The notes beneath the pieces are model-generated. The model was not told the DNA's origin and searched no databases. It was given only the letters and a program-made list of their open reading frames with translations. This document shows positions 51,809 through 60,252 of a stretch of 64,000 bases of DNA, one piece after another. The translations under genes were made by a program, and so were the position numbers. Each line of letters opens with the position of its first letter. Positions within the stretch are counted from its first letter, which is position 1. The stretch covers positions 430,194-494,193 of the forward strand of contig NZ_JAPZDS010000001.1 of NCBI RefSeq assembly GCF_029813115.1. The letters are read 5' to 3'. Source of the stretch: Aureimonas sp. SK2 (GTDB taxonomy: Bacteria; Pseudomonadota; Alphaproteobacteria; Rhizobiales; Rhizobiaceae).

Positions 51809-52782
51809 CCCACGCGATCGTCGTCGACGCTATCGGCGGACCGGAAGCCATGCATTGGCGCCCGCATGATCCCGGCGCTCCGGGGCCGGGCGACCTCCGA
51901 GTGCGACAGGCTGCGGCGGGGCTGAACTTCATCGACGTTTATTTCCGCAATGGGACCTACAAGGCGCCCGCCTTTCCCTTCGTGCCCGGCAAGGAAGGGG
52001 CTGGCGTCGTTATTGCAGTGGGGCAGGACGTCCAGGGCTTTTCCGTCGGCGATCGCGTCGCCTACAGCGCGGCCAGCGGCACCTACGCCCAGGAGGTCAA
52101 CGTTCCCGCTGCGGTCGCCGTCCATATCCCGGAGGGGATCTCCGACGAGGTCGCGGCCGGCATCATGCTCAAGGGCATGACAGCCGAATATCTCCTGCGT
52201 CGAACTTTTCCGGTCGGCCCCGGCCATACAGTGCTGATACAGGCTGCCGCTGGCGGCGTCGGGCTGATCGCGGGCCAGTGGGCCAAGCATCTGGGAGCAA
52301 CCGTGATCGGGACGGCGGGGTCGGACGAGAAGGTCCGATTGGCTCTGGAGCACGGTTACGATCATGTCGTGAACTACCGCAACGAGAACTTCGTCGAGCG
52401 TGTTGCCGAGCTGACGGGCGGCGCGAAATGCGATGTCGTATACGACTCTGTCGGCCAGGATACTTATCCTGCCAGCCTCGACTGCCTGAAGCGCCGAGGT
52501 CTCTTCGTCAGCTTCGGCCAGTCGTCGGGAACGATCAAGAATTTCGATCTCGCCCTGCTCAACCAGAAAGGCTCGCTCTACGCGACTCGGCCCAGCCTCT
52601 TCGGTTATACGGCGACCCGGGAGGAACTCGACCAGAGCGCGAAGGCGCTCTTCGACGTGGTGCGCAGCGGGGCGGTCAAGGTTCGGATCGACCAACGTTA
52701 TCCGGTGGAGGAGGCTGCACGGGCCCATCAGGATCTGGAAGGGCGGCGGACCACCGGGATTTCAATCCTGACGATCGACTGA
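51805..52782 (+). CDS. NADPH:quinone oxidoreductase, medium-chain reductase family
   Basis: A 325-residue zeta-crystallin/Qor-type reductase. The N-terminal catalytic fold has GLNFIDVYFRNGTYK and PFVPGKEGAGVV, and the Rossmann domain AAAGGVGLIAGQWAK near residues 149-163. Zinc-binding cysteines are absent, as in the quinone reductase branch. It reduces quinones in the cytosol with NADPH, probably as a detoxifying step; the physiological substrate is unknown. Translation is coupled to pcs by the ATGA overlap, although no shared pathway is obvious. Confidence 0.92.
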   Translation: MTHAIVVDAIGGPEAMHWRPHDPGAPGPGDLRVRQAAAGLNFIDVYFRNGTYKAPAFPFVPGKEGAGVVIAVGQDVQGFSVGDRVAYSAASGTYAQEVNVPAAVAVHIPEGISDEVAAGIMLKGMTAEYLLRRTFPVGPGHTVLIQAAAGGVGLIAGQWAKHLGATVIGTAGSDEKVRLALEHGYDHVVNYRNENFVERVAELTGGAKCDVVYDSVGQDTYPASLDCLKRRGLFVSFGQSSGTIKNFDLALLNQKGSLYATRPSLFGYTATREELDQSAKALFDVVRSGAVKVRIDQRYPVEEAARAHQDLEGRRTTGISILTID

Positions 52783-52788
52783 TCGGAA

Positions 52789-52908
52789 TCAGATCGTACG
52801 GTTCAGCAGCCATAGCGCGATGGCGATATTGCCGAGGATGCCGACAGCGGCAACGATTCCAATGACCAGCCAAACGACTGAGCGTCGGCGCGAAGGGTGA
52901 TCGGTCAA
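52789..52908 (-). CDS. Candidate 39-residue single-pass membrane protein
   Basis: A short frame with TTG at 52908 and TGA at 52789. GGAG lies seven bases before the TTG, an ideal ribosome-binding site. The product has a basic N terminus (TDHPSRRRS) and one clear membrane segment (about residues 11-35, VVWLVIGIVAAVG onward), and it ends in LNRTI. This layout is typical of small membrane proteins that attach to larger complexes. It is convergent with the quinone reductase, six bases away. No homologue is recognised, so the call rests on the ribosome-binding site and hydrophobicity alone. Confidence 0.45.
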   Translation of the reverse strand: MTDHPSRRRSVVWLVIGIVAAVGILGNIAIALWLLNRTI

Positions 52909-53008
52909 GCTGCAACTCCACGTCTCCGGGATCATCCGGCCGAGCCGACGATCGAACTCGCCATCGCATAAAGGGAAGCCGGCGGTGACGGCAAGCCAGG
53001 CATTCCGG

Positions 53009-53037
53009 TTGACGCTCGCGTCCGGCAGGCGTTAAAG
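53009..53037 (+). promoter_or_regulatory. Sigma-70 type promoter of tRNA-Ser
   Basis: TTGACG (53009-53014) and TTAAAG (53032-53037) are separated by exactly 17 bases and lie about 50 bases upstream of the tRNA. The -35 is near consensus, the -10 less so. Confidence 0.6.
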
Positions 53038-53088
53038 CCCAATCTCCGATGCCGAACGGAACAGGCGCCAGTCGTCCCTACCGCGCTC

Positions 53089-53178
53089 GGATGGGTGGCC
53101 GAGTGGTTTAAGGCAGCGGTCTTGAAAACCGCCGTGCGGGGAACCGTACCGTGAGTTCGAATCTCACCCCATCCGCCA
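53089..53178 (+). tRNA. tRNA-Ser (anticodon TGA)
   Basis: A 90-base tRNA with the long variable arm of the serine class (GCGGGGAACCGT). The acceptor stem GGATGGG (53089-53095) pairs with CCCATCC (53168-53174), the anticodon loop CTTGAAA gives TGA, the T-loop is GTTCGAATC, and the CCA end is encoded. It reads UCN codons, mainly UCA. Confidence 0.98.
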
Positions 53179-53354
53179 GCTCTTGCCTTGAATGGATGGC
53201 GATGTCGCCTGCCGAACGCTGAGGGCGTCCCCTGCGGCGCGGTGGCAACAGGGGGGCGGCAATCAAGCTTCGGGGCGTACGGGCGAGCGTTTGCGCCCTG
53301 TCGCGCGGTTCCCATCTCGCGCGTGGTTCTCATGGGCCGGCGGAAGCGCGCCGG

Positions 53355-55251
53355 ATGGAGGAGACGCTTCGCATAAGCCGCGCCGTTCTGGCCGCCGCAA
53401 CCGCCGTTCTTTTGGGCGCAACCGCGCTGCCGGCGCTGGCGCAGGTCGGCGGACCCGTGATCAGCTTCAGCGATTCCCTGTCCGACAGCGGCAACCTCTT
53501 CCTCGTGTCGCGCACCCCGGCGTCGCCGCCCTATTTTCAGAGGCGCTTCTCCAACGGCCCCGTCTTCACCGAGTTTCTGAACGGTGGCTCGATGCAGCCC
53601 GCGGGCGCGGCGTCGCTCGGCGGGGTGCGCATCAATACCGAGCTCTCGCAGAACTACGCCTTCGGCGGCGCGCGCACGGATCGGGTGGACGGCCTTCAGC
53701 CGCCCGGGATACCGACGCAGATCGACTTCTTCGTGCGGCAGGACGGCCGCTTCGGAGCGAGCGACGTGGTGACGCTCTACGGCGGCGCGAACAACATCTT
53801 TCAGGCCATCAACGCGACCGGCGCGACGGCGGCCTCGGTCGGCGCGGATGCGGTCGCGGCCGCTGGAGACATCTCGGCCTCACTTGCGCGCCTCGGTTCT
53901 TTTGGGCGCCCCGACCGTCGTCGTTCTGAACCTGCCCGACATCGGTGCGACGCCGGCCTTCTCCTCGACGCTTCAGGGCTCCGTTGCGGGGACGCTCGCC
54001 ACCAACGCCTTGAACTCCGCCCTCCAGGCTGGCGTCACGCGCGTCGCGGCGACGCTTCCGGGGACCGATGTGGTGCTGGTCGACGTCCAGCGTCTCGGCT
54101 CGCTGATCGCAAGCGACCCGGCGCGCTTCGGCATCGTCAACACACGAGACGGATGCCTCCTGACGCCCGCCTGCGCGAGCGCTCCGGCCAGCGTCCAGAA
54201 TACCTATCAGTACTGGGACGGCGTCCATCCGACCACCACGGTCCACCGTCTGTTCTCGCAACTTGTCGAGGACTATCTCTCGGTCGGCACCAGCGCGGCG
54301 GCCGTGGGCTCGCTGACTGAAACGGCGCTGCTCGACCGCATGACGTCGAACGATGCGCTGCGCGAGCGCGCCCGCCTGGCGGCGCTGAATGTCCCGGCCC
54401 CGGCGACCGGATCCGACGCCGCGATCGCGGTTCCGTTCTCCAGCCTCTATGTCTCGCTCGGCGGCAGCCGCTTCGAGCGCGACGGGGTCAACGACTATCG
54501 CTTCGACAACGGTACGGTGCGGATCGGCCTCGACCACCGCCTGAACGACTGCTTTCTCGTCGGCGGCGCGCTGTCCGCTTCGGTGGGTGAGGTGGACGAC
54601 GCGCGCCTGACCTACGACACGCAGTCGTTTGCCGCCGATCTCTATGCGACGGCGCTGTTTGGCTCGGCTTATCTGACTCTCTCCGGCGGCGTCGCGCACC
54701 AGGACTACGAGCATCTCGACCGTCGGACGCTTGTCGATACGGTGACCAATCGCGGAACGGGTTCCAACGGCGTGTCGGCCAATCTCGGCATCGAGGCGGG
54801 ATACGGTTTCCAATTCGGTGCCCTGACCGTGACGCCGGCGCTCGGGCTTGATTACCTCTATGCCGATGCGGACGGCTATGCGGAGACGGGTGCGGCGGCG
54901 AAGATCGTCTACGGCGATACCGAGCGAAACGCGCTGCTGGGTTCGGCCAACCTTCATCTCGCCTATGTCACCGAACTCGGGAGCCGTCCGCTCGCGCTGA
55001 CCGGTCGCGTCGAATACGAGGACATCCTGACCGAGGACGACGCCCGCGTCTCGGCGCGCATCGCCGGCGGCATCAGTCGCGCCCGATCGGCGTGTCTCGA
55101 GGATCTGGCGGCGCGGGGCTTCGTGGCCGGCGTCGGGGTCGATGCGGGATTGACAGACAGGCTGTCGCTTACCGGTCGCTACTCCGTGGTCACCGGATCC
55201 GAAATCGACGTCAGTCATGTCGGCGAGGTCGGCCTGAAGCTCCGTTTCTGA
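53355..55251 (+). pseudogene. GDSL-esterase autotransporter, split by a one-base frameshift
   Basis: The region encodes one protein of about 630 residues in two frames. The first frame (53355 onward) has a signal peptide ending ALAQ at residue 30. It then has the GDSL-type block I as FSDSLSDSGN with catalytic Ser41 and a Ser in place of the usual Gly, and LYGGANNIF, which supplies the Asn. At about 53900 homology passes to the next frame (GAPTVVVLNLPDIG), which carries the Asp/His block WDGVHPTTT and a C-terminal beta-barrel of about 280 residues ending in LKLRF, as outer-membrane barrels do. Reading CTTT instead of CTTTT at 53899-53903 restores a single frame. Related proteins are outer-membrane esterases such as EstA. 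As written, the first frame runs on to a stop at 54320. It may be a true pseudogene, a sequencing error or a slippage site. Confidence 0.82.
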
Positions 55252-55425
55252 CGGAAGGGCAGCGGGAGGAGGCGAGGGGCAGGGCGGGGCGCCTCGCCCT
55301 CCGAATCGGCGTCATCCAGGGAATGTTTTTAGCCGTCTCATGAGTTGGCAGTCCGTTTAAGGGGTCTGCGTCCGTCAGGCTGAGGTCAGGCGGTTGCGGC
55401 AGGGTGTTTTCCACAAGGAGACGTC

Positions 55426-55611
55426 ATGCACGACATCATCGACATCGAATCCGTGACACATCGTTTGATGCAGACACTCGCCCAGATCCAGGCGATGCTC
55501 GGCGACGATCGCGACGCGGAAGAGCGCCAGCAGGCCGACTATTTCGACATGCTGCGGCGCAAGGCGTCAGGCGAACTCGACGGAAACGTGACGGCCCAGT
55601 TTTTCAGTTGA
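55426..55611 (+). CDS. Hypothetical 61-residue protein
   Basis: A small cytoplasmic protein with an excellent AAGGAG ribosome-binding site (55415-55420) five bases before ATG 55426. The sequence is acidic, predicted helical, rich in Gln, Asp and Glu, with no membrane segment or cysteine; it contains QIQAMLGDDRDAEERQQ and ends TAQFFS. I recognise no family. It stands alone, 174 bases after the autotransporter region and 400 bases before rlpA, so it may have its own promoter. Confidence 0.65.
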   Translation: MHDIIDIESVTHRLMQTLAQIQAMLGDDRDAEERQQADYFDMLRRKASGELDGNVTAQFFS

Positions 55612-56013
55612 GCTTGCGACGACGACTCGGGGATCGCCTCCATCCCGGGCCGGAAGGGCGGGCCTTCGCGGCCCTCGACGCCACACGTTCTCCCTCTCTC
55701 GCTTTCGCCAGAAATTTAAATCCTTCAGGGTTGGATGCACCCGGCAAGAGTCTTCTGCATCGCAAAGACAGTTGGTGCGAGGCTCCGGTGCAGTATAGGT
55801 GATCGATCCGTTCCAGCAGGACTCTTCCCTAGCTGGAGAAATTGTCGCCTCACGCGAATGTGGCAAGATTCTGGCAAGGACTATCCTTCAGACTGTAGCG
55901 ACCCGAATCGCTCGCACTTGCTTTCGCTTCATCCGTTGGTAACTTCTCCCGCGGATATGGTGGGGTGGACGTCGTCGATCGCGCGCGACGAATTGTGAGA
56001 GTTGGGGGCACGA
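55612..56013 (+). other. 402-base intergenic region before rlpA
   Basis: No gene is supported here. The stretch is poorer in GC than its surroundings in its second half (55790-55960), as promoters often are, and presumably holds the rlpA promoter. A short GC hairpin (GGGCC...GGCCC, around 55654-55668) lacks a T-tract and is not a convincing terminator. Confidence 0.5.
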
Positions 56014-57162
56014 ATGATCTCTGGAGCCGGATGCAGCCGGAAGATCGGGCTCGGTCTGGCTTTCGGATTGTCGCTGGCGCTGGCAGGGTGTCAGTCCACG
56101 GCTTCTTCCACGCACCAGGGCCAGGACGAACTGGCCCCCGAAGACGACGCGCCCATCTTCAGCTCCAGCATCTTCGGCGTGAAGGCCAGCCCGCGCGTGA
56201 CGCGGCTGAAGAAGGTGCCGAAGGGCGGCGGACGTGACCAGACCGGCAAGCCCTACATGGTCCGGGGCAAGTGGTACTATCCGAAGGAGGAGCTGGGCTA
56301 CGTGAAGACCGGCACCGCCTCCTGGTACGGCGCCAATTTCCACGGACGCCTGACGGCGAACGGCGAAGTCTACGACATGTACCACCTCTCGGCAGCGCAT
56401 CCGACCTTTCCGCTGCCGTCCTATGCCCGGGTGACCAACCGCAAGAACGGCAGCTCCGTGCTGGTGCGCGTCAACGACCGCGGACCCTACATGCACAACC
56501 GCGTTCTCGACGTATCCTCCAAGGCCGCCGAGATGCTCGGTTTCCAGAACGACGGCATCGCCGACGTGAAGGTCGAGTATGTCGGCCGTGCGCCGCTCGA
56601 GGGCGACGACACGCCCATGCTGATGGCCTCCTACCGCCCTGGCGGCGCCCGCGCGGTCGATGACGGACTGCCCAGCGGCGTCATGATCGCCGGGCGCGAG
56701 GAGAAGTCGCCGCTCATGATGGCGGCGGCCTTCCTCCAGCCGCGCCCGGCCGCGCCGGCGCCTCTGCCGAGGGCCGTGCCCCAGCGCACGCCCTCCATCG
56801 AAGACCTGATCGAAACCTACGATGCTGCCCCTTCGGGACCGGTTCCCGTGCCCTTGCCGCGCGGCGCGCTTCTTTCTTACGCGCCGGCGCCGGCGCCGGG
56901 CGCCAGCGGCGCGCATGCCGCGCTGTCGGCGCTGGCCGCTGCGCCGGAGACGATCGAACTCGGAGCGGTGGACGACCTGTCGCTGTTGATGCGCGTCGCC
57001 AGCCTGGCGGATGGTCGGGCCGACATGAGCGAGACCGCGTCCGAGGGCAAGACTTCGCTCGCCCTCAACCTGCGGCCGGGCCAGGACGCCGACGCTCTTC
57101 TAAAGGCAGTCTGGGATGCCGGCCTTACCGATGCCTTCGTGGTTCGGGCGGACGAGCGCTGA
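56014..57162 (+). CDS. rlpA: RlpA-family septal ring lytic transglycosylase, lipoprotein
   Basis: A 382-residue outer-membrane lipoprotein. The signal ends in the lipobox LALAGC with Cys near residue 26. The double-psi beta-barrel domain follows (TGTASWYGANFHGRLTANGE starting near residue 96, VNDRGPY near 153), which in RlpA cleaves naked glycan strands at the septum. The C-terminal 180 residues are proline/alanine-rich, with a final SPOR-like segment that may bind denuded peptidoglycan. ATG 56014 is preferred over TTG 56002. It precedes the DD-peptidase gene by 83 bases, a conserved cell-wall pairing. Confidence 0.92.
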   Translation: MISGAGCSRKIGLGLAFGLSLALAGCQSTASSTHQGQDELAPEDDAPIFSSSIFGVKASPRVTRLKKVPKGGGRDQTGKPYMVRGKWYYPKEELGYVKTGTASWYGANFHGRLTANGEVYDMYHLSAAHPTFPLPSYARVTNRKNGSSVLVRVNDRGPYMHNRVLDVSSKAAEMLGFQNDGIADVKVEYVGRAPLEGDDTPMLMASYRPGGARAVDDGLPSGVMIAGREEKSPLMMAAAFLQPRPAAPAPLPRAVPQRTPSIEDLIETYDAAPSGPVPVPLPRGALLSYAPAPAPGASGAHAALSALAAAPETIELGAVDDLSLLMRVASLADGRADMSETASEGKTSLALNLRPGQDADALLKAVWDAGLTDAFVVRADER

Positions 57163-57245
57163 CGGCGCCGATATACGCGGCGACCGGCATGCACTATGCT
57201 CGGCGGCAGCGAACGTTCTGCCGGTTTTCCTTCATGCCCCATGCC

Positions 57246-58421
57246 ATGCGAAGTCTGCGGACCGCCGTCCTTCTCGTCGCGGCCTTGTCCGTCGCCCAGG
57301 CAGGCGCGCAGGGGCGGGAGCCCGGAGTCTTTCCCGAAACCGCCGCCAAGGTGGCGGTGGTCGTCGATGGGAAGACGGGCGGCATCCTCTTCGACAAGAA
57401 CGGAACAGCGCCGTTTCCGCCCGCTTCGCTCGCCAAGATCCTGACCGCCGAGATCCTGTTCGAAGCCCTGGCCTCCGGTGAACTCGCGCCCGATGCCGCG
57501 TTGCCCGTGTCGAACCACGCCTGGCGCACGGGCGGCGCCCCGTCGCGCACGGCTACCATGTTCGCCTCCGTTCGCTCCGAGGTTCCCGTCGATGCGCTGG
57601 CGCAAGGGCTTGTGGTGCAGGCGGCCAACGATGCGGCAATCATCATCGCCGAGGGCCTCGGCGGATCGGAGAGCGCCTTCGCCCAGCGGATGACCGAGCG
57701 CGCCAAGGCGCTCGGGATGGTGGACAGCCGCTTCGTCAATGCGACCGGCCTTCCCGCGGAGGGTCAGGAAGTGACCGCCCGCGACATGGCGGTTCTGGCA
57801 CGCCATGTGCGCTTCGCGCATCCCGACCGCTATGCGCTCTACGCCCAGCCCGATTTCGAGTGGAACAAGATCCTCCAGCGCAACCGCAATCCGCTTCTCG
57901 GCGCCAAGCCTGGCGCCACGGGCATGGCCACCGGCTTTTCGCCGGAGGGCGGGTATTCGATCGTGGGCGTCGTGGAAGGCGAGGGCGGCCGGGTGACGAT
58001 CCTGGCGCTCGCGGGCCTCGACAAGGAACAGACCCGCATCCGCGAGACGGTAAGCCTCGCCGACTGGGCGGCCACCGCCTTCGAGGAGAAGGTGGTGTTT
58101 CCGTCGGCCGTACCAGTGGCCGTCGCGCCGGTCTTCGGGGGAACCGAGTCCTCCGTACCGCTGGTCCTGGAAGGCGATCTCGTCGCCATGGTGCCGAAGC
58201 ATCATGCCGACAGCGTGACAGCGGCCGTCCATTATGACACCCCTCTGCGGGCACCCATCCGCAAGGGCGACAGGATCGGCACCGTGGAACTGAAGATCGA
58301 CGACAAGTTCTCGCTGGCGCGGGACCTGCATGCGGGCGCCGACGTGGAGGAGGGCACCTTCTCCAGCCGCGCCGCCGACGCCGTGCACGAACTCGCCTTC
58401 GGGTGGATCCGGAGCCTTTGA
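57246..58421 (+). CDS. DacA-like D,D-carboxypeptidase (class C PBP) with altered motifs
   Basis: A 391-residue exported protein of the PBP5/DacA family. The signal peptide ends near residue 20 (SVAQAGAQ), the peptidase S11 domain spans about 30-260, and the PBP5 C-terminal beta domain and a terminal amphipathic helix follow. The first active-site motif SxxK is present as SLAK (Ser61, Lys64). The SxN motif reads AAN (126-128), and where KTG should stand, after NRNPLL, the sequence reads GMATG, so the lysine is Ala228. Serine acylation might survive, but normal turnover is doubtful. I chose ATG 57246, which gives a clean signal peptide; ATG 57234 or 57189 are possible. The tmk GTG follows one base after the stop. 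Confidence 0.85.
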   Translation: MRSLRTAVLLVAALSVAQAGAQGREPGVFPETAAKVAVVVDGKTGGILFDKNGTAPFPPASLAKILTAEILFEALASGELAPDAALPVSNHAWRTGGAPSRTATMFASVRSEVPVDALAQGLVVQAANDAAIIIAEGLGGSESAFAQRMTERAKALGMVDSRFVNATGLPAEGQEVTARDMAVLARHVRFAHPDRYALYAQPDFEWNKILQRNRNPLLGAKPGATGMATGFSPEGGYSIVGVVEGEGGRVTILALAGLDKEQTRIRETVSLADWAATAFEEKVVFPSAVPVAVAPVFGGTESSVPLVLEGDLVAMVPKHHADSVTAAVHYDTPLRAPIRKGDRIGTVELKIDDKFSLARDLHAGADVEEGTFSSRAADAVHELAFGWIRSL

Positions 58422-58422
58422 G

Positions 58423-59124
58423 GTGATCGGACAGGCTTCCAGCGCGCTCCGGCGCGGATGCTTCATCACGTTCGAGGGGCCGGACGGCAGCGGCAAGACG
58501 ACGCAGATCGCGCGGCTGGCCGAGCGTCTGAAGACTCGCGGCATTCCGGTCGTGACGACCCGTGAGCCCGGCGGGTCGCCCGGCGCCGACGCCATCCGCC
58601 ATATCGTCCTGTCCGGCGCTGCCGAAGGGCTCGGCGTCGAGACCGAGGCGCTGCTGTTTGCGGCCGCGCGCTACGACCACATCCGCACCGTGATCGCGCC
58701 GGCCCTCGAGCGCGGCGCCTTCGTGCTCTGCGACCGGTTCCTGGACTCGACCAGAGCCTATCAAGGCTCCGCTCCGGGGCTAGACAGAGCCTTTCTCGAG
58801 GAACTGGAGGCCGCCACCACGGCCGAGGCCCAGCCGGACCTCACGGTGATCCTGGACCTGCCGACCGAGATCAGCCTGCGCCGCATGGCCGAACGTAGCA
58901 GGACGGACAGCAAGGACCGCTTCGAGAAGGATGGATTTGCCGTCCACGAGGCGCGTCGCGAGGCGTTTCTGGCGATCGCCGCGGCGGAGCCGGATCGCTG
59001 CGTGGTGATCGAGGCCGTCGGGACGCTAGACGACGTGTCCGGTCGCATCGAACGCGCCGTGCTCGTTCGCCTCGGCGACGAGATCGACCGGGCCGCAAGG
59101 GCCGGAACCGAAGCCACGGTCTGA
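58423..59124 (+). CDS. tmk: Thymidylate kinase
   Basis: A 233-residue P-loop kinase that phosphorylates dTMP to dTDP. The P-loop is FEGPDGSGKTTQ (residues 17-28), the DRFLDSTRAYQG motif binds the base and phosphates, and the lid has RRMAERSRTD. I chose GTG 58423: GGAG at 58411 is well spaced and the stop of the upstream gene is one base away. It forms part of a chain dac-tmk-holB-metG-tatD that is conserved in rhizobia. Confidence 0.95.
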   Translation: MIGQASSALRRGCFITFEGPDGSGKTTQIARLAERLKTRGIPVVTTREPGGSPGADAIRHIVLSGAAEGLGVETEALLFAAARYDHIRTVIAPALERGAFVLCDRFLDSTRAYQGSAPGLDRAFLEELEAATTAEAQPDLTVILDLPTEISLRRMAERSRTDSKDRFEKDGFAVHEARREAFLAIAAAEPDRCVVIEAVGTLDDVSGRIERAVLVRLGDEIDRAARAGTEATV

Positions 59125-59129
59125 ACATC

Positions 59130-60173
59130 GTGGAGCAGCGGCCCGGACACGACGACCTCGACGACATCCTGCCTCCGGCGGGGACGCCCTATGTCGTCGG
59201 TCACGAACGGGCCTGGGGCGAGCTTGTGGAGGCGTCGCGCAGCGAACGGATGCACCATGCCTGGTTGATCCAGGGCGCTCGAGGCATCGGAAAGGCGACG
59301 CTCGCCTTCGCGTTCGCACGCCAACTCGTGGGCGCGCAATGGTCGGGGCCGGGCAGGGCCGGCGCCGTCGATTTCGACCCGAACGACGCCGCCGTCCGCC
59401 AGATCGCTGCCGGAGCGCATCCCAACGTCATCCATATCCAGCGCGCCGAGGCCGAGCGCGGGCCCGGCTTCAAAACGCAGATCACGGTGGAGGAGATCCG
59501 ACGCCTCCAGGCCTTCTTCCGCGCGACGGCGACGCCGGGCTGGCGCGTCGCCATTCTGGATCCCGCTGACGATCTCAACCGCAACGCGGCCAACGCCCTC
59601 CTGAAGATCCTCGAGGAGCCGCCGGCGCGCGCCGTCTTCCTGATCGCCAACCATGCGCCGGGACGGCTGCTGCCGACCATCCGCTCCCGCTGCCGCACGC
59701 TGCGTCTCTCTTCCCTGGACGACGCTGCTCTGGCGGAGGGGCTGGCCCGCAAGCTGCCTGATACAGAAGAAAGCGAGCGGCGCGCGGCGGCCGCGGCCTC
59801 GGGCGGGAGCCTGCGGCAGGCCCTGGTGATCCACCAGGGCGGCGGCGCGGACCTCCTTCGCGAGGCCGATCGTCTTCTCGGCGGCGGGTCCTTCGACTGG
59901 CAGGCCGTCCATGCGCTGCTCGACGGTCTCGGCCAGAAAGGCCGCGAGGCGGCCTGGGATCTCTTCCGCGATCGCCTGTTCGACAAGCTGGCCGACGACG
60001 CGCGTGAAGCCTCGGCCGCCGGCCGGTCTCGGCAGGCCGCAGCACTCGCCGCCTTCTGCTTGTCGGAGCAGGCGCGCTGGCGCGAGGCGGCGGCCTACAA
60101 TCTCGACCGCAAGCAGACCATCTTGAGCTTTCTCGACCGCTTCCAGGCGCTTCGATCGACCGCTGCCGGCTGA
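59130..60173 (+). CDS. holB: DNA polymerase III delta prime subunit
   Basis: A 347-residue clamp-loader subunit. The AAA+ core shows a Walker A-like [12 protein letters not shown], altered at the last position as is usual for delta prime, which does not hydrolyse [19 protein letters not shown] near residues 149-164 carries the conserved SRC-sensor neighbourhood, continued by [10 protein letters not shown]. The zinc-binding cysteines found in some relatives are missing. GTG 59130 starts five bases after tmk. The linkage of tmk to holB is ancient. Confidence 0.92.
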   Translation: MEQRPGHDDLDDILPPAGTPYVVGHERAWGELVEASRSERMHHAWLIQGARGIGKATLAFAFARQLVGAQWSGPGRAGAVDFDPNDAAVRQIAAGAHPNVIHIQRAEAERGPGFKTQITVEEIRRLQAFFRATATPGWRVAILDPADDLNRNAANALLKILEEPPARAVFLIANHAPGRLLPTIRSRCRTLRLSSLDDAALAEGLARKLPDTEESERRAAAAASGGSLRQALVIHQGGGADLLREADRLLGGGSFDWQAVHALLDGLGQKGREAAWDLFRDRLFDKLADDAREASAAGRSRQAAALAAFCLSEQARWREAAAYNLDRKQTILSFLDRFQALRSTAAG

Positions 60174-60252
60174 ACGGGCGGGGACGAGCTTCGTTGAGCC
60201 CGGACGGCCGATGGGCTATTGCCCCTTGAAACCGATCCGCAGAAGCACCGCC

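Larger units (their letters stand above)
52783..53088. other. 306-base gap with a candidate small gene and the tRNA-Ser promoter
   Basis: Between the reductase stop and the tRNA-Ser gene lie a minus-strand candidate gene of 39 codons (52789-52908) and a well-formed promoter (53009-53037). No other coding sequence is supported. Confidence 0.6.

Noticed and set aside
53899..53904. Phase variation as the explanation of the autotransporter frameshift
   Set aside because: The tract is only four T residues, far shorter than phase-variable homopolymers. A simple mutation or sequencing error is more likely.
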